Positions 9,401 through 17,205 of a stretch of 39,001 nt of DNA are shown in pieces. Origin of the DNA: Nitrosomonadales bacterium. Lineage in GTDB: Bacteria; Pseudomonadota; Gammaproteobacteria; Burkholderiales; Gallionellaceae. Location: NCBI GenBank assembly GCA_947475825.1, contig CANJMS010000012.1, positions 1 through 39,001 of the forward strand, given 5' to 3'. The position numbers and the translations under genes were made by a program. The first letter of the stretch is position 1; each line of letters begins with the position of its first letter. The notes below the pieces were generated by a model that saw nothing but the letters and a program-made list of their open reading frames with translations, was not told the DNA's origin and did not search any database.

Positions 9401-9719
9401 GCCTGCGCGATGCGTGAACGATGAATTGAAGGCGCAATTAACTGGAGTTGGAGTTGTCACCAGCCGCCATTTCAATCACAGCAAAGCCAGCCTAGTGTTC
9501 ATGTCGAGGTCAACCGTCTATATGGGTTGACGTGCTACCAGATCAACGGTGTCAAGGCGGCGTAAAAAACAAAACAGTTACCTTAAGTTTTTGACACGCT
9601 CAACATTTACCGCGCACATTCTAAGTAACAGCGTATCAGGATTGATCGCAAGCACGGTAAGAGGATGCTGTGCGGTGAGTGTATGCATTACAATGCCGCT
9701 TTCACTCGTCATTCAGTCA
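9401..9719. other. Gene-free stretch between truA and the repeat element
   Basis: I find no convincing gene here; the short open frames lack codon character and recognisable domains. A weak hairpin (TCAACC/GGTTGA, 9510-9530) and a TTGACA at 9591-9596 are present, but no good -10 box lies at the right spacing. A GTGTCAAGGCGGC string at 9549-9561 faintly recalls the repeat family described at 9720. The stretch may be decayed inserted DNA. Confidence 0.4.
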
Positions 9720-9849
9720 TTATTCCAGTTTGCGTTAGAAAGGAGAACAAGACGGCAGGGATGAGGTGACGAAGACAGTACATTTGAGTACGGCTAGGAG
9801 CCGAGGACGATGCCAACACAGTTATCGTTTTTAACGCGAATTGGAATTA
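9720..9849. repeat. MITE-like element with ~20-bp terminal inverted repeats, upstream of trpF
   Basis: The two ends are inverted copies: ATTCCAGTTTGCGTTAGAAA (9722-9741) and, on the other strand, ATTCCAATTCGCGTTAAAAA (9847-9828), matching at 17 of 20 positions. The ~90-base interior encodes nothing recognisable. Partial copies of the left end occur at 38132-38176 and 7937-7960, so this is a dispersed repeat family. The right end stops six bases before the trpF ATG, and its GGAA (9843-9846) is the nearest ribosome-binding-like sequence. Size and termini fit a miniature inverted-repeat element; no clear target-site duplication was found. Confidence 0.75.
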
Positions 9850-9855
9850 CTCCAC

Positions 9856-10503
9856 ATGACCCGAATTAAAATCTGTGGCATTACCCGCGTGCAAGATGTG
9901 CAACTAGTAGTTGAACACGGCGCGGACGCGCTGGGTATGGTGTTCTATGCACACAGTCCGCGTAATGTCAGCGTGCCGCAAGCCGCAAAATTGGTGGCAG
10001 CTACGCCGCCATTCATTACGACGGTCGGGCTGTTTGTGAATCCGTTGGCCGATGAAGTGCGCGATGTGCTGCGGCATGTGCCGTTGGGCGTGTTGCAATT
10101 TCATGGCGAAGAAGATGCGGAATTTTGCGCGCAATTTGGCCTGCCTTATTTGAAGGCGATGCGCGTCAAGCCGGGGATAGATTTGCTACAATGCGCGGCG
10201 CATTATCAGGGTTCAAAAACGTATCAGGGCGCGCAAGGATTATTGCTGGACACCTTTGTGGAAGGCACGCATGGCGGCACAGGTCAGTCATTTGATTGGA
10301 ATTTAATCCCGCGCAATTTGCCGCTTCCTGTGATTTTATCCGGCGGATTGAATGTTGATAATGTCGCGCAGGCCATCCAGCAAGTGCGTCCCTATGCCGT
10401 GGATATATCCAGCGGCGTAGAAGAAGGCAAGGGTATTAAAGATGCCGCGAAAGTCGCTGCATTCATCAACGAGGTTAAACGCATTGACTTACAACTTTCC
10501 TGA
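9856..10503 (+). CDS. trpF: Phosphoribosylanthranilate isomerase
   Basis: TrpF isomerises phosphoribosylanthranilate in tryptophan synthesis. The 215-residue (beta/alpha)8 protein starts [15 protein letters not shown], where the Cys is the family catalytic residue. It has the [12 protein letters not shown] loop, the QFHGEED strand and catalytic Asp ([18 protein letters not shown]), and the phosphate-binding [11 protein letters not shown] and [14 protein letters not shown]. The ATG at 9856 is chosen; an in-frame TTG at 9841 would start inside the right repeat of the MITE-like element. The 3' end overlaps trpB by 20 bases. Confidence 0.96.
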   Translation: MTRIKICGITRVQDVQLVVEHGADALGMVFYAHSPRNVSVPQAAKLVAATPPFITTVGLFVNPLADEVRDVLRHVPLGVLQFHGEEDAEFCAQFGLPYLKAMRVKPGIDLLQCAAHYQGSKTYQGAQGLLLDTFVEGTHGGTGQSFDWNLIPRNLPLPVILSGGLNVDNVAQAIQQVRPYAVDISSGVEEGKGIKDAAKVAAFINEVKRIDLQLS

Positions 10504-11680
10504 CACCACTGGCCACTTCGGCCCCTATGGCGGCATTTATGTGGCCGAGACGTTAATGGGCGCGCTGGACGAGCTGCGCGCAGCTTACGAACTATGTGCT
10601 AATGATGCCGAATTCCAGGCAGAGTTGGCGTATGAATTAAAACATTATGTCGGTCGCCCCAGCCCCATTTACCACGCGCGGCATTGGTCGCAACGTCTGG
10701 GTGGCGCGCAGATTTTCTTGAAGCGAGAAGACCTCAATCACACTGGCGCGCACAAAATTAATAACACTGTCGGACAGGCTTTACTCGCGCGTCGTATGGG
10801 TAAAAAGCGCGTCATAGCCGAAACAGGTGCTGGACAACACGGCGTGGCCACGGCCACGGTAGCAGCGCGTTACGGCATGGAATGCGTGGTGTATATGGGC
10901 GCAGAAGACATGAAACGCCAGGCGACCAATGTCTATCGCATGAAGCTGCTGGGTGCAACCGTCGTGCCGGTGGAAAGCGGCTCTAAGACTTTGAAAGACG
11001 CGCTCAACGAAGCCATGCGCGATTGGGTCACCAATATAGAAAATACTTTTTACATCATCGGCACGGTGGCAGGCCCCCATCCTTATCCCATGATGGTGCG
11101 TGATTTTAATGCCGTGGTCAGCCGCGAATGTGTGGTGCAAATGCCAGAACTAATCAAGCGTCAACCCGATGCGGTGATTGCTTGCGTGGGGGGTGGCTCG
11201 AATGCGATGGGGATTTTTTATGCGTATATCAACATGCCGGATGTGCAATTAATCGGAGTAGAAGCCGCCGGACATGGTCTGGCAAGTGGCCAACACGCTG
11301 CGGCTTTATGCGCCGGAAAACCGGGCGTGCTGCACGGCAATCGCACCTATTTATTGCAGGATGAAAATGGGCAAATTATCGAAACGCATTCCATTTCTGC
11401 CGGGCTGGATTACCCCGGAGTCGGCCCCGAACACGCTTGGCTAAAAGACAGTGGGCGCGCCCAATATGTGGCGATTGAAGACGGCGAAGCGTTGCAAGCA
11501 TTTCATGACCTTTGTCATTTTGAGGGGATTATCCCAGCACTGGAATCCAGCCATGCCTTGGCTTACGCAGCCAAAATTGCACCGGGTATGAGCAAAGATA
11601 AAGTGTTGTTGGTGAATCTGTCAGGCAGGGGCGATAAGGATATGGCGACGGTGGCGAGAGTGGCGGGGATTAGTCTTTAG
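10484..11680 (+). CDS. trpB: Tryptophan synthase beta subunit
   Basis: TrpB condenses indole with serine using PLP. The 398-residue protein carries the PLP lysine Lys91 in HTGAHKINN, the [14 protein letters not shown] loop, the phosphate-binding [10 protein letters not shown], and [16 protein letters not shown]. No ATG fits the conserved start; the TTG at 10484 gives [17 protein letters not shown] with a GAGG upstream, and places the start inside trpF. The C-terminal 35 codons (11573-11680) are also present as a diverged copy at 12268-12375. In most related operons trpA follows directly; here 2.5 kb of defence genes intervenes. Confidence 0.96.
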   Translation: MTYNFPDTTGHFGPYGGIYVAETLMGALDELRAAYELCANDAEFQAELAYELKHYVGRPSPIYHARHWSQRLGGAQIFLKREDLNHTGAHKINNTVGQALLARRMGKKRVIAETGAGQHGVATATVAARYGMECVVYMGAEDMKRQATNVYRMKLLGATVVPVESGSKTLKDALNEAMRDWVTNIENTFYIIGTVAGPHPYPMMVRDFNAVVSRECVVQMPELIKRQPDAVIACVGGGSNAMGIFYAYINMPDVQLIGVEAAGHGLASGQHAAALCAGKPGVLHGNRTYLLQDENGQIIETHSISAGLDYPGVGPEHAWLKDSGRAQYVAIEDGEALQAFHDLCHFEGIIPALESSHALAYAAKIAPGMSKDKVLLVNLSGRGDKDMATVARVAGISL

Positions 11681-11789
11681 CAGAAAAGCACTTCTAATAC
11701 GGGGCCAACCATGAAACGCTAACAAAATTGCCCCCACGATGAATGCGGATGGATATAAAATGGTGCTTAATTATTTGAAGGAAATTGCC

Positions 11790-11993
11790 ATGACACAACT
11801 ACTTGAAAAAGCAATCCACAAAGCCCATGCGCTTTCAAAGCATGAACAAGATATTCTGGCTACCATTATTCTTGACGAAATCGCTTCGGAAAAAAATTGG
11901 TCAGCCTCGTTTGCCAAGTCTCAAGATTTGCTTTCCGCACTGGCAGACGAGGCTATCGCCGAGCACGCCGCAGGCAAAACCAAGCCGCTCTAG
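11790..11993 (+). CDS. Putative antitoxin of a ParE-like toxin-antitoxin pair
   Basis: This 67-residue protein resembles the small antitoxins found before ParE-like toxins in many bacteria: MTQLLEKAIHKAHALSKHEQDILA, an EIASEKNW turn, then the helical SQDLLSALADEAIAEHAAGKT tail, which is the likely toxin-binding part. I identify it by pattern and by its toxin neighbour. An in-frame ATG at 11739 exists, but the ATG at 11790 has a GAAGGA site and matches the family start. The toxin gene follows 6 bases after the stop. The module directly follows trpB. Confidence 0.75.
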   Translation: MTQLLEKAIHKAHALSKHEQDILATIILDEIASEKNWSASFAKSQDLLSALADEAIAEHAAGKTKPL

Positions 11994-11999
11994 CCGTAA

Positions 12000-12269
12000 G
12001 TGGAGTCCAAAACGACGGCTAAATTTCGTGCGTTATTATCCGCTGCGCCGCAATCTGTTCAGTTCAAAGCCAAAGCTGCATATGCGCTATGGCTTGAAAA
12101 TCCAGAACACCCTTCGCTCAGATATAAAAAAGTGCATCAAAGTCTCCCAATTTATTCTGTGCGAATAGACCTTAATTGGCGCGCTGTAGGCACGTTACAA
12201 AAAAACACCATGATTTGGTATTGGGTTGGCTCACATCACGACTATGAAAAACTATTGTCTCAAATATAA
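12000..12269 (+). CDS. ParE/RelE-like toxin
   Basis: This 89-residue protein has the compact fold signature of ParE-like toxins: a helical N-terminus ([27 protein letters not shown]), [12 protein letters not shown], then strands [15 protein letters not shown] and [16 protein letters not shown]. Such toxins act on mRNA or DNA gyrase; the sequence does not show which. The start is GTG (12000), six bases after the antitoxin stop, so the genes are coupled. The last two bases of its TAA stop are the first bases of the duplicated trpB tail, marking a sharp junction. Confidence 0.82.
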   Translation: MESKTTAKFRALLSAAPQSVQFKAKAAYALWLENPEHPSLRYKKVHQSLPIYSVRIDLNWRAVGTLQKNTMIWYWVGSHHDYEKLLSQI

Positions 12270-12375
12270 AATCGCACCGGGTATGGGCAAAGATAAGGTG
12301 TTGCTGGTGAATTTGTCTGGCCGTGGAGATAAAGACATGGCGACGGTGGCGAGAGTGGCGGGGATTGCGTTGTGA
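12268..12375 (+). pseudogene. Orphan second copy of the trpB 3' end (35 codons plus stop)
   Basis: Read in the trpB frame this encodes [20 protein letters not shown], then [15 protein letters not shown] and a TGA stop. It matches the real trpB C-terminus (11573-11680) at 32-33 of 35 residues. I count 18 differences in 108 bases, mostly synonymous, plus a block of changes in the last three codons. It has no start of its own and is not joined to a trpB body. The mainly synonymous divergence suggests it evolved as part of a functional trpB, in this lineage or a donor, before being orphaned. Confidence 0.93.
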
Positions 12376-12406
12376 TGTTTTTATTTTGTTATTTAATAGC
12401 ATAATC

Positions 12407-13315
12407 ATGGCCATACCAGATTTCCAAAGTATTTTTCTGCCACTATTAAAAGCTTGTGCTGATGGCAAGGAGCATACCAAACAGGAATTGCTGCCGTTGC
12501 TGGCAAAACAGTTTGGGCTGACTGAGGCTGAGCTTTCAGTCAGGATTGCAAGCGGTGGAGCGGGAATGTTTGATAACCGTGTGGGGTGGGCAACGAGTTA
12601 TCTCAAGCAGGCGAGGTTACTCGAGAACTTACGGCGCGGCGTTTACAGAATTACTGACCGTGGTTTGCGGGTTCTGGATGAGAGTCCGCAGCCCTTGAAT
12701 GTCAGGTATCTGAAACGCGCTACTGAGTTTCTTGCTTCTAGAGGCAAACCAACGGATGAAAGCAAGTTTGTTGAGTCAGCTTCTGTAAATTCTGAAACAC
12801 CGGACGAACTTCTTGCTGGTGGTTATAAGCAATTACGCGATACGCTCGCAGCTGAATTATTGGATAGCATCAAAACCATCAGCCCTGCACGCTTCGAAAA
12901 ATTGGTAGTCGATCTGTTGCTGAAAATGGGTTACGGCGGAACGCAGGAAGATGCGGGCAAAGTCATGGGGAAAAGTGGCGATGGCGGCATAGATGGCATC
13001 ATCAAAGAAGACCGCTTGGGGTTGGATGTGATTTACATTCAAGCCAAACGCTGGGAATCCTATGTTGTGGGTCGTCCAGAAATTCAAAAGTTTGTGGGCG
13101 CACTGGCCGCACATAAAGCGACCAAAGGCGTATTTATTACCAGCTCAACTTATTCCAAAGAAGCGCAAGAATATATCTCGCAAATTACCAATAAAATTGT
13201 ATTGATTGATGGCGCAATGCTGGCCGAGTTGATGATGGATTTTGATTTAGGTGTTTCTACCAAAGCAATTTATACGGTCAAACGCTTGGACACCGATTAT
13301 TTTGAAGAAGACTAG
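12407..13315 (+). CDS. mrr: Mrr-type restriction endonuclease (type IV, modified DNA)
   Basis: Mrr-family enzymes cut foreign DNA carrying modified bases. The 302-residue protein is the usual size. It has the N-terminal winged-helix Mrr_N domain (about 1-90: MAIPDFQSIFLPLL, NRVGWATSYLKQARLLENLRR) and a C-terminal PD-(D/E)xK nuclease domain (about 160-285). The catalytic core is visible: FEKLVVDLLLKMGYGG, SGDGGIDG with Asp196, then IYIQAKRW with Gln212 and Lys214. The ATG at 12407 starts the conserved N-terminus; an upstream in-frame start would lie in the trpB remnant. No strong ribosome binding site is visible. It is flanked by a trpB tail and a trpA head fragment. Confidence 0.9.
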   Translation: MAIPDFQSIFLPLLKACADGKEHTKQELLPLLAKQFGLTEAELSVRIASGGAGMFDNRVGWATSYLKQARLLENLRRGVYRITDRGLRVLDESPQPLNVRYLKRATEFLASRGKPTDESKFVESASVNSETPDELLAGGYKQLRDTLAAELLDSIKTISPARFEKLVVDLLLKMGYGGTQEDAGKVMGKSGDGGIDGIIKEDRLGLDVIYIQAKRWESYVVGRPEIQKFVGALAAHKATKGVFITSSTYSKEAQEYISQITNKIVLIDGAMLAELMMDFDLGVSTKAIYTVKRLDTDYFEED

Positions 13316-13319
13316 CTCA

Positions 13320-13382
13320 TGACCCGCATTGCTACTACCTTTCCCAACCTGCAAGCACAACGCAAAAAAGCGTTAATCCCCG
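13320..13382 (+). pseudogene. Orphan copy of the trpA 5' end (21 codons)
   Basis: Starting 4 bases after the mrr stop, an ATG opens a frame reading MTRIATTFPNLQAQRKKALI, matching the real trpA start at 14152 ([20 protein letters not shown]) at about 16 of 21 residues. Similarity ends after ALIP, and the frame stops at 13413-13415. The DNA differs at many synonymous sites, so this is not a recent copy. The position suggests an ancestral or donor order of mrr-trpA with 4-base spacing. Confidence 0.9.
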
Positions 13383-13410
13383 TGCTGCCGCCCGAAGTCT
13401 TATATGGCTC

Positions 13411-13440
13411 TTGACACCATAAACTGAGCGCGCCCATAAT
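13411..13440 (+). promoter_or_regulatory. Strong-looking promoter placing the tumE transcript start at its ATG
   Basis: A consensus TTGACA (13411-13416) and CATAAT (13435-13440) are spaced by 18 bases, right after the trpA remnant. The tumE ATG at 13447 is seven bases past the -10 box, the usual transcription start distance. No ribosome binding site precedes the ATG. This predicts a leaderless toxin mRNA. The promoter could also drive trpA, accD and folC downstream. Confidence 0.65.
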
Positions 13441-13446
13441 CCATCG

Positions 13447-13731
13447 ATGACGCAAAAAGCTGGGTTGATCTATCGGGAAAAACGCTCTTACGCCGGGGGA
13501 GTGGTCGAGATGGTGGTGTGGAGAGTTCCCATGCCTGTGCCACCATCTGAGCATCTCTTCAAATATCGGTTGGTATTTGTGCGCGATGGTCAGCGTATCG
13601 TTGGTTACGATAACGAACGTGGCAAGGGTGACCACAGGCATTTGGGTGAAAAAGAGAGAGCCTATAGATTTGTGGATGAAGCCAAGCTGCTGGAAGATTT
13701 CTGGCAAGACATCAAAAAGGTGACAAAATGA
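13447..13731 (+). CDS. tumE: TumE-type toxin (DUF6516 family)
   Basis: This 94-residue protein matches the TumE/DUF6516 toxin family: an N-terminal strand-rich region (YREKRSYAGGVVEMVVWRVP), then YRLVFVRDGQRIVGYDNERGKGDHRHLG, where the DN-x-GKGDHRH stretch is the family hallmark and a likely active site, and a C-terminal helix FVDEAKLLEDFWQDI. The molecular target is not evident. It overlaps the HTH partner gene in an ATGA, the coupling expected of a toxin-antitoxin pair. The family name comes from pattern recognition without a search. Confidence 0.8.
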   Translation: MTQKAGLIYREKRSYAGGVVEMVVWRVPMPVPPSEHLFKYRLVFVRDGQRIVGYDNERGKGDHRHLGEKERAYRFVDEAKLLEDFWQDIKKVTK

Positions 13732-14111
13732 AATCAAACAATACGATTCTGCATTTGACTGTCGGTGAGCCAATACAAGCCAGCATCTCGCGTGCCGCAG
13801 CCGCGATGAAAGCGGCCAGGCAAGGCAAGCCAGTGAAGCCCTATTTCGGCGTAGGTTTTGATGAGGTGGGCGAAATGTTTGCGGTGTTTACGCCCAAGCG
13901 TTGGGAGTTAATCGGCGTGTTGCGGGAAAGCGGCGCGACCACAATCGCGGAGTTGGCGCGGCAGCTCAAGCGTGATTACAAAAATGTTTATAACGATTGC
14001 GAACGCTTGATCGAGTGGATGGCGATTGAGAAGGATGAAAATGGTTTGGTGTTCGCGCCCTATTCTGAAATCGTAGTGGATATGAAATTGCCAGATAGGC
14101 GAATAGCTTAA
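13728..14111 (+). CDS. HTH antitoxin partner of TumE
   Basis: This 127-residue protein carries a winged helix-turn-helix in its second half: [48 protein letters not shown], like the MarR/HVO_A0114-type regulators that accompany TumE/DUF6516 toxins. The N-terminal part (about 1-50) is probably the toxin-binding portion. It should neutralise TumE and repress the promoter at 13411-13440. It overlaps tumE by four bases and ends 40 bases before trpA; no terminator is visible in that gap, so trpA may depend partly on this promoter. Confidence 0.8.
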   Translation: MKSNNTILHLTVGEPIQASISRAAAAMKAARQGKPVKPYFGVGFDEVGEMFAVFTPKRWELIGVLRESGATTIAELARQLKRDYKNVYNDCERLIEWMAIEKDENGLVFAPYSEIVVDMKLPDRRIA

Positions 14112-14151
14112 TTTTTGCCTTCACCCTTTAATTTTTTGCAAACAAAAAAAC

Positions 14152-14952
14152 ATGAACCGTATTACCACCACCTTCACAGCACTTCAAGCACAACACAAAA
14201 AAGCGTTGATTCCTTTCATCACCGCAGGTGATCCACATCCGCAAATAACCGTGAGTTTGATGCACGCGCTGGTTGAGGCGGGTGCGAATATTCTGGAATT
14301 AGGTGTGCCTTTTTCTGACCCGATGGCAGATGGGCCAACTATACAGCGTGCTTCAGAGCGGGCACTCAAGCATGGCGTGACTTTGAATGGTGTGCTTGAT
14401 ATGGTGGCGCAGTTTCGTGAGAAAAATAACAGCACGCCAGTGGTATTAATGGGCTATGGCAATCCGATTGAGGCCATGGGGTGGGAACATTTTGCAATGC
14501 GATGTGCGGAGGTGGGAGTAGATGGTGTGTTGACGGTGGATTTTCCGCCGGAGGAAAGCCATGAAGCATTTTCTCATTTACTCAAGCATGGTATTGATCC
14601 AATTTTTCTGCTTGCGCCGACCACATCGGATAAACGGATTAAACAAATCGCCAAGCTGGCACGAGGCTACGTTTATTATGTTTCGCTGAAAGGTGTGACC
14701 GGTTCGGCCAGTTTGGATTTAACCGACATCGCTCAAAAAATTCCGCAGTTGCGTAAGCATGTAAAATTACCCATTGGTGTGGGTTTTGGTATTCGCGATG
14801 CGTTTACTGCGCGTTCAGTAGCGCAGCACTGTGATGGCGTGGTGGTAGGTAGCCGCATCGTGCAGGAAATTGAAAATTCGAAAGAGAAAAATATTATTGC
14901 CAACGTGGCGCAGTTGATTCGAGAATTGCGTTTGGCTATCGATCATATTTAA
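14152..14952 (+). CDS. trpA: Tryptophan synthase alpha subunit
   Basis: TrpA cleaves indole-3-glycerol phosphate and channels indole to TrpB. The 266-residue (beta/alpha)8 protein has the catalytic Glu49 ([12 protein letters not shown]) and Asp60 (PMADGPTIQ) at their canonical positions, the phosphate-binding GVGFGI loop and VVGSRIV. The gene starts at ATG 14152 after a short AT-rich leader without an obvious ribosome binding site, and is separated from trpB by the defence cassettes. Its first 21 codons also exist as a remnant at 13320-13382. accD follows 9 bases after the stop. Confidence 0.97.
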   Translation: MNRITTTFTALQAQHKKALIPFITAGDPHPQITVSLMHALVEAGANILELGVPFSDPMADGPTIQRASERALKHGVTLNGVLDMVAQFREKNNSTPVVLMGYGNPIEAMGWEHFAMRCAEVGVDGVLTVDFPPEESHEAFSHLLKHGIDPIFLLAPTTSDKRIKQIAKLARGYVYYVSLKGVTGSASLDLTDIAQKIPQLRKHVKLPIGVGFGIRDAFTARSVAQHCDGVVVGSRIVQEIENSKEKNIIANVAQLIRELRLAIDHI

Positions 14953-14961
14953 GGAGTTTTT

Positions 14962-15855
14962 ATGGGTTGGTTTCAAAAATTAGTGCCCCCAAAAATCAAG
15001 CGCAGGGAAGAGGGCGAGGATGGTAAAAAGGTTGTACCTGAAGGTTTGTGGCATAAGTGCCCGGCATGCCAGGCAGTGTTGTATCACTCAGATCTGGAAA
15101 AAAATAACAGTGTTTGTCCGAACTGTAATTACCATCACCGCATTACGGCGCGCGCACGAATTGATTTATTGCTGGATGCTGAAGGGCGCTTTGAAATTGG
15201 TGCAGAGGTACAGCCAGTTGATACTCTAAAATTTAAGGACAGCCGAAAATATAGCGAGCGTTTAACCGCTGCACAACGTGATACAGGTGAAACAGATGCA
15301 CTGGTAGTCATGCAGGGATGTGTACATGGCTTGCCCTTGGTGACAGCGGTGTTTGAATTTAGTTTTATGGGCGGCTCGATGGGTTCGGTGGTAGGCGAAC
15401 GGTTTGTGCGCGGCGTGCAAATTGCCATCGAGCAGAAAATTCCGTTTGTTTGCTTCACTGCAAGCGGCGGGGCGCGTATGCAGGAGGGTTTGTTATCGCT
15501 GATGCAAATGGCTAAAACTTGCGCGGCGCTGACACAGTTGAGCGCTGAAAAATTGCCATTTATTTCGGTGTTGACCGACCCGACGATGGGTGGCGTGTCG
15601 GCCAGTTTTGCCTTTATGGGCGATGTGGTGATCGCCGAGCCTGGCGCGTTGATTGGCTTTGCCGGGGCGCGGGTTATTCAGCAAACAGTTCGAGAAACCC
15701 TGCCGGAAGGTTTTCAGCGCGCTGAATTTCTGCTGGAGCACGGGGCAATCGACATGATTATTGATCGTCGCCAAATACGCGAGCAGATCGTAACGCTGCT
15801 GACCTTGCTAACTAAAAATCCGGCAGTTATCGTAGCGAACGGCCAAAGTGCTTAG
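14962..15855 (+). CDS. accD: Acetyl-CoA carboxylase carboxyltransferase beta subunit
   Basis: AccD with AccA transfers the carboxyl group from biotin to acetyl-CoA in fatty acid synthesis. The 297-residue protein has the N-terminal zinc ribbon (Cys33, Cys36, Cys52, Cys55; CPAC and CPNC) and the crotonase-fold carboxyltransferase domain with [36 protein letters not shown], and [11 protein letters not shown]. An AAGGAG site lies just upstream. It follows trpA and precedes folC, the usual betaproteobacterial order. Confidence 0.97.
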   Translation: MGWFQKLVPPKIKRREEGEDGKKVVPEGLWHKCPACQAVLYHSDLEKNNSVCPNCNYHHRITARARIDLLLDAEGRFEIGAEVQPVDTLKFKDSRKYSERLTAAQRDTGETDALVVMQGCVHGLPLVTAVFEFSFMGGSMGSVVGERFVRGVQIAIEQKIPFVCFTASGGARMQEGLLSLMQMAKTCAALTQLSAEKLPFISVLTDPTMGGVSASFAFMGDVVIAEPGALIGFAGARVIQQTVRETLPEGFQRAEFLLEHGAIDMIIDRRQIREQIVTLLTLLTKNPAVIVANGQSA

Positions 15856-15863
15856 TCGTTAGC

Positions 15864-17171
15864 ATGCTGCATAGTCTGGCTGATTGGTTATCCCATCTCG
15901 AATCATTGCACCCAAAAACCATTGCGCTCGGTTTGGAGCGCGTGACGCAAGTCAAGAAGCGGCTTAATCTTAATCCAACATTTCCAATCATTATTGTCGG
16001 TGGCACAAACGGTAAAGGATCGGTGTGCGCCATGTTGGAATCCATACTCCATGCCGCTGGCTATCGTGTTGGCTGTTACACTTCCCCTCATTTGTTAAGT
16101 TATAACGAGCGCGTGCGGATCGGCAAACAGCCAGTAAGTGATGCCGAGCTATGTGCTTCGTTTGAAAAAATTGAGCAGGTGCGTGAGGCAGTCCCGCTCA
16201 CCTATTTTGAATTTGGTACGTTAGCTGCTATGCAATGTTTTATCGCACATGAAATTGATGTTGCGATATTGGAAGTGGGGCTAGGCGGGCGCTTGGATGC
16301 AGTGAATGTTTTTGATGCAGATTGCGCCGTGGTGACGAGTGTGGATATGGACCATATGGATTATCTGGGTGATACGCGGGAAAAAATTGCATTTGAAAAG
16401 GCCGGAATTTTGCGTGTTGGAAAAGTGGCTGTGTTTGGTGATATGGATGTGCCGGACGCGGTGCGGGCCGTTGCAAAAAATGTGGGCGCACAGTTGCAGT
16501 GTTTGGGCGAGCACTTTAGTTTTACGGCGGGTAAGCAGCAGTGGAATTTTAAAGGTGTTGCTAACAGCAACAATCAAAATGCTGATACGCAGTATGCCGG
16601 CACACGCAGCGCGCTACCTTATCCAGCATTACGTGGCGCGTTTCAATTAAATAATGCCAGCGCCGCCTTGGCTGCGTTAGATGCAATAAAAGATCAACTA
16701 CCAGTCAGCATGGATGCGGTGCGGCGCGGTCTAGTTGAAATAACTTTGCCAGGTCGCTTTCAAGTTATACCCGGTCGGCCTATGTTTATTCTGGATGTGG
16801 CACATAACCCACATGCCGCGTGCGCATTGGCGCAAAATCTAGCCGATATGTCGCAACATGAGGTCAGTAAACGCGGAAAAACCTTCGCCATATTTTCCAT
16901 GCTTAAAGACAAAGATCAGGTGGGTGTGGTGCGGGCGCTGGCAAAAAAAATTGACGTGTGGTTGGTGGCAGGAATAGGTGCGGTGCGCGGCGCGACTTCC
17001 GCCGAGATGGCGGCAATGCTGCAGGGTGAAGGCATATCGGCGTTATCCTTCGTCACGATTGCTGAGGCAGTGCAGAGTGCCTGCAATCAGGCTGGTGAAA
17101 ATGATAGAATTGTCGCCTTTGGATCCTTCTACACAGTGGCAGAAGTGATGCGCGCGAGGGCTGCGCGATAA
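15864..17171 (+). CDS. folC: Bifunctional folylpolyglutamate/dihydrofolate synthase
   Basis: FolC adds glutamate to dihydropteroate and to folates. The 435-residue protein has the ATP-binding P-loop GGTNGKGS (residues 46-53), the YTSPHLLSYNERVRI motif, VGLGGRLDAVN, VDMDHMDYLG, and the Mur-ligase-type C-terminal domain with PGRFQVIPGRP and LDVAHNPHAA. It starts 8 bases after accD. No strong ribosome binding site is seen, so translational coupling to accD is likely. Confidence 0.96.
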   Translation: MLHSLADWLSHLESLHPKTIALGLERVTQVKKRLNLNPTFPIIIVGGTNGKGSVCAMLESILHAAGYRVGCYTSPHLLSYNERVRIGKQPVSDAELCASFEKIEQVREAVPLTYFEFGTLAAMQCFIAHEIDVAILEVGLGGRLDAVNVFDADCAVVTSVDMDHMDYLGDTREKIAFEKAGILRVGKVAVFGDMDVPDAVRAVAKNVGAQLQCLGEHFSFTAGKQQWNFKGVANSNNQNADTQYAGTRSALPYPALRGAFQLNNASAALAALDAIKDQLPVSMDAVRRGLVEITLPGRFQVIPGRPMFILDVAHNPHAACALAQNLADMSQHEVSKRGKTFAIFSMLKDKDQVGVVRALAKKIDVWLVAGIGAVRGATSAEMAAMLQGEGISALSFVTIAEAVQSACNQAGENDRIVAFGSFYTVAEVMRARAAR

Positions 17172-17205
17172 ATAATGCGCGATAGATAAAAAGATAGGAC
17201 GAAAA

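Noticed and set aside
9549-9764. 71-codon open frame in the truA-trpF gap
   Set aside because: It starts at GTG, has no ribosome binding site or known domain, and runs into the MITE-like element.
11701-11734. GGGGC/GCCCC inverted repeat after trpB as a terminator
   Set aside because: Only five base pairs with a 24-base loop and no T-run; probably chance.
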